A stretch of DNA of 9,091 bases, from positions 1 through 9,091 of the forward strand of contig DTSX01000004.1 in NCBI GenBank assembly GCA_012965065.1. Direction: 5' to 3'. This DNA comes from Gammaproteobacteria bacterium. GTDB taxonomy: Bacteria > Pseudomonadota > Gammaproteobacteria > Steroidobacterales > UBA11654. How positions within the stretch are numbered: the first letter of the stretch is position 1; each line of letters starts with the position of its first letter. Of the stretch, positions 5,236 to 9,091 are shown piece by piece. The translations under genes were made by a program, and so were the position numbers. Under the pieces are notes generated by a model. The model searched no databases and had not been told where the DNA came from. It saw only the letters and a list, made by a program, of their open reading frames with translations.

Positions 5236-6570
5236 TCCCAATCTATTTTCTAAATAATTGGTGTCAGTTTCACCTCTGTGAAAAGCATCGTGTTGCATGA
5301 TTTCAATCTGCAAATCTTTATTTGTTTTAATTCCCTCAATGACCATTTCAGACAATGCTACCCGCATTCTATTGATTGCCGATTCTCTGGTATTGGCATG
5401 GGCAATGATCTTAGCAATCATTGAATCGTAGTAGGGCGGAACTTCGTATCCAGTATAGAGGTGGCTGTCCACCCTAATCCCTGGCCCACCCGGTGGATGC
5501 CACAATGTAACTGTTCCTGGTGATGGGATAAATGTTTTCGGATCCTCGGCATTGATTCTGCATTCAATGGCATGACCTTTATGGGTTATTTCTTCTTGTT
5601 TTACAGACAATGGAAGTTCCATCGCGATTCTTATTTGCTCTTTAACCACGTCAATCCCGGTTATCATTTCAGTCACCGGATGCTCTACTTGTAATCTCGC
5701 ATTCATTTCTATGAAATAGAATTCTCCATTTTCAAATAAGAACTCTAATGTTCCAGCACTCCTATATCCTATTTGTTGACACAAGGTAATGCATTTTTGA
5801 GTCATGTCTTCACGTTGTTCCGCCGTGATACCGATTGCCGGTGCTTCTTCTAGTATTTTCTGCCAATTTCTCTGCATTGAACAATCTCTGTCTCCCAGAC
5901 AGATAACATTGCCGTGAACGTCAGCTAGCATTTGAAATTCGATATGTCTTGGTTGCTCAAGCAGTTTTTCCATATATACGGCATCGTCTCCAAATGCTGC
6001 TTTAGCTTCAGATTTTGCAAGGCCAATGGCGTGTTGAAGATTGGCCTTGGTATGCGCTATTCTGACACCTTTACCCCCTCCACCTGCTGCAGCTTTAACT
6101 AGGACTGGGTAGCCAATTTTATCTGCAATCTCATAAATTTCTTCTTGGTTTTTACCCAGGGGCCCATCCGATCCGGGTATACAATTGATCCCTGCAGCTT
6201 TGGCAATTTCAATTGCTGCCATTTTGTTGCCCATCGATCTTATGGTTTCGGGCTTCGGTCCAATGAAGATATAGCCACTTTCTTCAACTTTTTCAGCAAA
6301 ATCGCCGTTCTCCGATAAAAACCCATAACCTGGATGTATCGCCATTGCATCTGTGACTTCTGCTGCGCTGATTATGGAAGGTACATTTAAATAACTGTTT
6401 GCTGACTCTGGTGCGCCAATACAGACGGATTCATCTGCAAGCAGTACGTGTTTTAGATTACTGTCTGCTGTGGAGTGTACAGCAACCGTTTTTATACCTA
6501 ATTCATGGCATGCTCTTAGAATCCTGAGCGCTATTTCCCCACGATTGGCAATGACGACCTTATCAAGCAT
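5230..6570 (-). CDS. accC: biotin carboxylase subunit of acetyl-CoA carboxylase
   Basis: This enzyme carboxylates the biotin on AccB using ATP and bicarbonate, the first half-reaction of fatty acid synthesis. The 446 residues compare with 449 in E. coli, and numbering agrees position for position through the catalytic region. The three domains are intact: N-terminal VIANRGEIALRILRA (6-20) and IHPGYGFLSEN (78-88), ATP-grasp with Lys116, Lys159, AAAGGGGKGVRI (160-171), His209, Gln233, Lys238, Glu276, Glu288, Asn290, Arg292 and Glu296, and the C-terminal domain with ECRINAEDP (336-344, Arg338) and PPYYDSMIAKII (378-389). The oddity is residues 235-236: the nearly universal CSMQRRHQK reads CSMQRNWQK, so Arg235 is Asn and His236 is Trp. 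No frameshift is involved. The ATG at 6570 is 2 nt after accB with no clear SD, implying translational coupling. Confidence 0.97.
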   Translation of the reverse strand: MLDKVVIANRGEIALRILRACHELGIKTVAVHSTADSNLKHVLLADESVCIGAPESANSYLNVPSIISAAEVTDAMAIHPGYGFLSENGDFAEKVEESGYIFIGPKPETIRSMGNKMAAIEIAKAAGINCIPGSDGPLGKNQEEIYEIADKIGYPVLVKAAAGGGGKGVRIAHTKANLQHAIGLAKSEAKAAFGDDAVYMEKLLEQPRHIEFQMLADVHGNVICLGDRDCSMQRNWQKILEEAPAIGITAEQREDMTQKCITLCQQIGYRSAGTLEFLFENGEFYFIEMNARLQVEHPVTEMITGIDVVKEQIRIAMELPLSVKQEEITHKGHAIECRINAEDPKTFIPSPGTVTLWHPPGGPGIRVDSHLYTGYEVPPYYDSMIAKIIAHANTRESAINRMRVALSEMVIEGIKTNKDLQIEIMQHDAFHRGETDTNYLENRLGL

Positions 6571-6572
6571 GG

Positions 6573-7022
6573 TTAATTTTGGCTAATCAGAAATAAGACC
6601 TGGTCGTATTCAACTGGGTCTCCACTCTGGACCAAGATTCTCTCAACGATTCCAGCAACATCGGACTCAATCTGATTCATCATCTTCATAGCTTCAATGA
6701 TGCATAGAGTGTCACCTTCAGCAACCTCATCGCCCACCTTAACAAATGCCTCAGCCCCTGGTTCAGTGGTCAGAAAAAAGGTTCCTATCATTGGTGCTAA
6801 AATTTTGTGGAAATCGTTACGATGCCCATGTTTTGGCGATTCGAGTGCACTTTCATGTTCTCTGATATTGGTTTCGGAAGATGTGTAAACTTCTGTTTTC
6901 TTGGGATCTTTTGGTATTCTTCGGGTTATTCGAACAGTGTCCTCACCTTCAGTAATCTCAATTTCAGATAAATCTGATTCTTCAAGTAATTCAATTAATT
7001 TTTTTACTTTTCGAATGTCCAT
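6573..7022 (-). CDS. accB: biotin carboxyl carrier protein of acetyl-CoA carboxylase
   Basis: This protein carries biotin on a lysine and shuttles carboxyl groups from AccC to the AccA-AccD carboxyltransferase. The 149 residues are normal length. The N-terminal helix (MDIRKVKKLIELLEESDLSE) and short strand (VRITR) match the family. A flexible charged linker spans about 36-72, and the biotinyl domain follows. The thumb region is APMIGTFFLTTEPGAEAF (76-93), and the biotinylation motif EAMKMMNQIES puts biotin on Lys113. The C-terminus VEYDQVLFLI closes the domain. The ATG at 7022 lies 4 nt after the aroQ stop, with AAAGG as SD at 9 nt. It is co-transcribed with accC, as in most proteobacteria. 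E. coli AccB is known to repress its own operon, and whether that occurs here cannot be seen. Confidence 0.97.
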   Translation of the reverse strand: MDIRKVKKLIELLEESDLSEIEITEGEDTVRITRRIPKDPKKTEVYTSSETNIREHESALESPKHGHRNDFHKILAPMIGTFFLTTEPGAEAFVKVGDEVAEGDTLCIIEAMKMMNQIESDVAGIVERILVQSGDPVEYDQVLFLISQN

Positions 7023-7026
7023 AAAG

Positions 7027-7467
7027 CTATGCCTTTGACAACTGATCTATCGCTGACAACAGCGCTAACTCATAGCCTTTGAATCCCAAACCAGAAATTG
7101 TTCCTTGGGCAATATCTGAAAAATATGAATTTTTCCTAAACTCTTCTCTGGAAAAAATATTGCTGATGTGTACTTCTATAAAAGGAACATCTACAGCCAA
7201 TAGCACATCTCTCAGAGCAATGCTGGTGTGTGTGAAAGCTCCTGGATTGAAGATTATGTAATCTGTGGTTTGGGATTTTTCTTGTATTGTGTTGACCAAT
7301 TCTGATTCTGAATTACTTTGAAACGTTTCCAAAAAGCAGCCATTTTCTGTGGCCATATCGCTTAACTCTTGGTTGATTTGATCGAGACTTTTATCTCCAT
7401 AGATGTCTGGTTCCCTTGTTCCAAGAAGATTTAAATTAGGTCCGTTGATTACTAATATATTAGACAT
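7027..7467 (-). CDS. aroQ: type II 3-dehydroquinate dehydratase
   Basis: This enzyme converts 3-dehydroquinate to 3-dehydroshikimate, step three of the shikimate pathway, in the cytoplasm as a dodecamer. The 146 residues are typical. The signature ILVINGPNLNLLGTREP (4-20) is present. Family catalytic or binding residues are Arg18, Tyr23 in the flexible lid (IYGDKSL), Asn74 and His80 in NPGAFTHTSIALRD (74-87), His100 in EVHISN and Arg111 in SREEFRK. These match the Mycobacterium tuberculosis enzyme with an offset of one. The segment SNSESEL stands where many homologues have SNHEGEL, a variable position. The start at 7467 is ATG. It is the first gene of aroQ-accB-accC after a 96-nt gap holding a dyad, so a promoter there is likely. 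This order is common in proteobacteria. Confidence 0.96.
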   Translation of the reverse strand: MSNILVINGPNLNLLGTREPDIYGDKSLDQINQELSDMATENGCFLETFQSNSESELVNTIQEKSQTTDYIIFNPGAFTHTSIALRDVLLAVDVPFIEVHISNIFSREEFRKNSYFSDIAQGTISGLGFKGYELALLSAIDQLSKA

Positions 7468-7491
7468 TTAATTTAACATGTTTATAGAAGA

Positions 7492-7518
7492 TACCTACAT
7501 ATTCCTAGAATATAGGTA
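7492..7518. repeat. imperfect palindrome upstream of aroQ, possible operator or leader hairpin
   Basis: The arms are TACCTACATATTC (7492-7504) and GAATATAGGTA (7508-7518) with a 3-nt centre. They pair over 11 bp if two bases (CA) bulge out of the left arm. The dyad lies 25-51 nt upstream of the aroQ ATG, in the only sizeable gap between tlpA and aroQ. It could be a protein-binding site over the aroQ-accBC promoter or an RNA hairpin in its leader. It is too AT-rich, and lacks a following U-run, to be a good terminator for tlpA. No convincing -35/-10 pair could be picked in the surrounding AT-rich sequence. Confidence 0.4.
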
Positions 7519-7563
7519 CAAAATCAACGAAAATATAAAAAATGAAGTATCAAGATTCTATCT

Positions 7564-8100
7564 TTAATACCCCAGAATTGAAGGCAGATCTTCTGGTTTA
7601 AGCTCAGTATTTTTATACCAAGAGATCAAACCATCGGGTTCAACAACCACTGTGTAAGGCAGAGTTGTAGCTGTATTTCCCAATTGTTGCATGATTTCGT
7701 AAGCATTGCTTTGGCCAATGAGTATTGGAAATTCAATTCCATATTCATTAATGAAATCTCGTACCGGTTCATTATGATCTACAGCAATGCCTATGATCTG
7801 AATACCATATTCTTCTTTATTGAGATGCATTGTTTGAAGCATTGGCATTTCTTTTTTGCAAGGCGCACACCATGTTGCCCAAAAATTAATTAGTACCCTG
7901 CGGTCAGACCATTCGCTAATATTTCTCATGTTGCCGTCCAAGTCCTGAAGAGAAAATGGAACGATGTATTGAGGTTTTTTGTCTTGGGTATTGGTCAGCC
8001 ATGATTTGAGATGGGTCTCAACTTCAAAATATTTCACGATGGAAAAAACCACCAAAACCACTAACACTAATTGAGTAATTTTTCGCAAATTGAATTTCAA
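7564..8100 (-). CDS. membrane-anchored TlpA/DsbE-like thioredoxin-fold protein
   Basis: This is a probable periplasmic thiol-disulfide oxidoreductase held to the inner membrane. The N-terminus has Arg/Lys at 6-7 and one hydrophobic segment (about 8-25, LVLVVLVVFSIV), an uncleaved signal anchor or a signal peptide with no obvious cleavage site. The thioredoxin-like domain starts near residue 46. The active site WATWCAPC is at 74-81 (Cys78, Cys81), followed by KKEMP as in TlpA/ResA/CcmG proteins. The insertion typical of that group lies around 85-120, and the cis-proline is Pro148 in TLPYTVVV. The start is TTG at 8100, backed by SD GGGGGTGAG with 7 nt between GGGGG and the codon. No other start would keep the membrane segment. 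The start overlaps the dsbD stop in TTGA, so DsbD is its probable electron donor. Cytochrome c maturation is possible but no ccm genes are visible. Confidence 0.88.
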   Translation of the reverse strand: MKFNLRKITQLVLVVLVVFSIVKYFEVETHLKSWLTNTQDKKPQYIVPFSLQDLDGNMRNISEWSDRRVLINFWATWCAPCKKEMPMLQTMHLNKEEYGIQIIGIAVDHNEPVRDFINEYGIEFPILIGQSNAYEIMQQLGNTATTLPYTVVVEPDGLISWYKNTELKPEDLPSILGY

Positions 8101-9091
8101 AGACTCACCCCCAATACTCTAGCTTGATTGTTCCTAAGTCTATTTAAGTCATTCAGTAACTCTTCAGCTCTGGTTACCCCAATTTTCCTGAGGCTCTTTT
8201 GTTCCTTGCCGCTGCTATTGAATATCAACATTGTTGGTGGACCGAAAATGCTGTATTTACTCATCAGTGCCTTGTCTTTTTCGTTATTGAGTGAAAGATC
8301 AGCTTTGACACTGTTAATTTCTGCTAAAAGGCTGATAAGAGCTGCATTTGTGAAGGTTTCTCTCTCCAATTGTCTGCAGGAAACACACCAATCAGCAGTA
8401 AAGTACAACAAGGTGATTCGGCTGTCTCCGATTGCTAATCTAAGGTTTTGGTCAAGATCTTCGATCGACATAATTTGAGTGAATAAAGATTGGCTGTCTG
8501 CAAAAAGTTCTTGATTGGCATTTTCTTTCTCCATCCCAACGAGTTGATTTATAAGCATTGCACAGCCAATCAGAATAATGACAAAGCCTGAGTAAACTTT
8601 TCTCCTTTCTATGTTGGTTGCAAAACGTTGGTAAATTCTTATTCCACCAAAGTAAATTCCGGCAAAAATGATCAAGATTGACCATAGAATATTAATGGTT
8701 TCAGATGACACAAAAGGATTTACTACCCAAATTGCAAGACCAAACATTATAAAACCAAATACTTCTTTAACCGTGTTCAGCCAATCACCAGTTTTTGGCA
8801 ACCATTTACCCGCAGAAACACCTATCAAAATCAAAGGAATGCCCAAGCCTAAACTCAGTGATGAAAGAGCGAATATGCCTCTGAATACACTCCCACTTTC
8901 ACCAATAACCATTAACGTGGCCACCAAAGGAGGAGCAATGCAAGCGGTTACCAGCAACGCAGAGAGCACACCCACTACCAGTACCCCCATGTAAGTGCCA
9001 CCTTTTTGTTTTGCTAGTATCGAATTAAATTTGTTCATGAGCGCACTTGGCATTTGAAGGTTGTATCGGCCAAGCATGCCAAGCCCTAATA
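8097..9091 (-). CDS. dsbD: thiol:disulfide interchange protein DsbD, C-terminal part (N-terminus beyond window)
   Basis: DsbD carries electrons from cytoplasmic thioredoxin across the inner membrane to periplasmic thiol proteins. Only the last 330 or so residues are here, and the frame is open to the right edge. Numbering from the Met at 9077, hydrophobic membrane segments lie at about 30-58, 68-90, 107-120, 130-147 and 163-180. The first contains TACIAPPL with Cys46, matching one of the two redox cysteines of the membrane domain. A periplasmic linker follows, then the thioredoxin-like gamma domain (about 200-315) with FTADWCVSC (226-234, Cys231 and Cys234; E. coli has CVAC) and a cis-Pro in FGPPTMLIF (278-286). 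Full-length DsbD is about 570-600 residues, so the alpha domain and first membrane helices are missing only because the window ends. The stop overlaps the TTG of the next gene. Confidence 0.93.
   Translation of the reverse strand, partial: LGLGMLGRYNLQMPSALMNKFNSILAKQKGGTYMGVLVVGVLSALLVTACIAPPLVATLMVIGESGSVFRGIFALSSLSLGLGIPLILIGVSAGKWLPKTGDWLNTVKEVFGFIMFGLAIWVVNPFVSSETINILWSILIIFAGIYFGGIRIYQRFATNIERRKVYSGFVIILIGCAMLINQLVGMEKENANQELFADSQSLFTQIMSIEDLDQNLRLAIGDSRITLLYFTADWCVSCRQLERETFTNAALISLLAEINSVKADLSLNNEKDKALMSKYSIFGPPTMLIFNSSGKEQKSLRKIGVTRAEELLNDLNRLRNNQARVLGVSL

Noticed and set aside
6061..6105. Gly-rich and Ala-rich run in accC as a possible repeat
   Set aside because: It is the normal ATP-grasp glycine loop (residues 160-168) and not a repeat expansion.

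Overview
The window looks like a compact stretch of chromosome from a gammaproteobacterium of moderate to low GC (impression about 40%; not counted exactly). The evidence is the near-residue-for-residue similarity of Rho, AccC, AccB, Fis, PurH and PurD to their Escherichia coli counterparts as I remember them, and the gene order dsbD-tlpA-aroQ-accB-accC-fis-purH-purD, which is typical of gamma- (and beta-) proteobacteria. The Rho core is closest to the gammaproteobacterial form. I cannot name the genus.

Layout. Positions 1-194 are a leader/intergenic region. It carries an exceptionally good Shine-Dalgarno sequence on the minus strand and possibly the first codons of a divergent gene running off the left edge. 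On the plus strand, trxA (195-515) and rho (519-1913) form a tight pair. Rho carries a 46-residue basic N-terminal extension, or else has an internal start at 657 preceded by a promoter and a C-rich leader. From 1910 to the right edge everything is on the minus strand, in transcription order: dsbD (3' part only), a TlpA/DsbE-like thioredoxin, aroQ, accB, accC, fis, purH and purD. Most junctions are 0-4 nt or overlapping. The exceptions are 96 nt before aroQ and 120 nt before fis, and both gaps contain dyad-symmetric candidate control sites. purD and rho converge and share the palindrome CTAG for their two stop codons.

How the genes work together. DsbD moves electrons from cytoplasmic thioredoxin (trxA is in this window) across the inner membrane to periplasmic thiol proteins such as the anchored TlpA-like protein next to it. 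AroQ makes 3-dehydroshikimate for aromatic amino acids. AccB and AccC are the biotin carrier and biotin carboxylase of acetyl-CoA carboxylase. Fis is the growth-phase nucleoid protein. PurH and PurD are purine biosynthesis enzymes. Rho terminates transcription.

I see no mobile element, CRISPR array, RNA gene or defence system. The content is core housekeeping. Points worth a second look: the Rho N-terminus and its possible internal promoter, an unexpected Trp at a normally invariant His of AccC, absence of prmA between accC and fis, the palindromes upstream of fis and aroQ, the shared rho/purD stop, and the strong minus-strand SD at the left edge.
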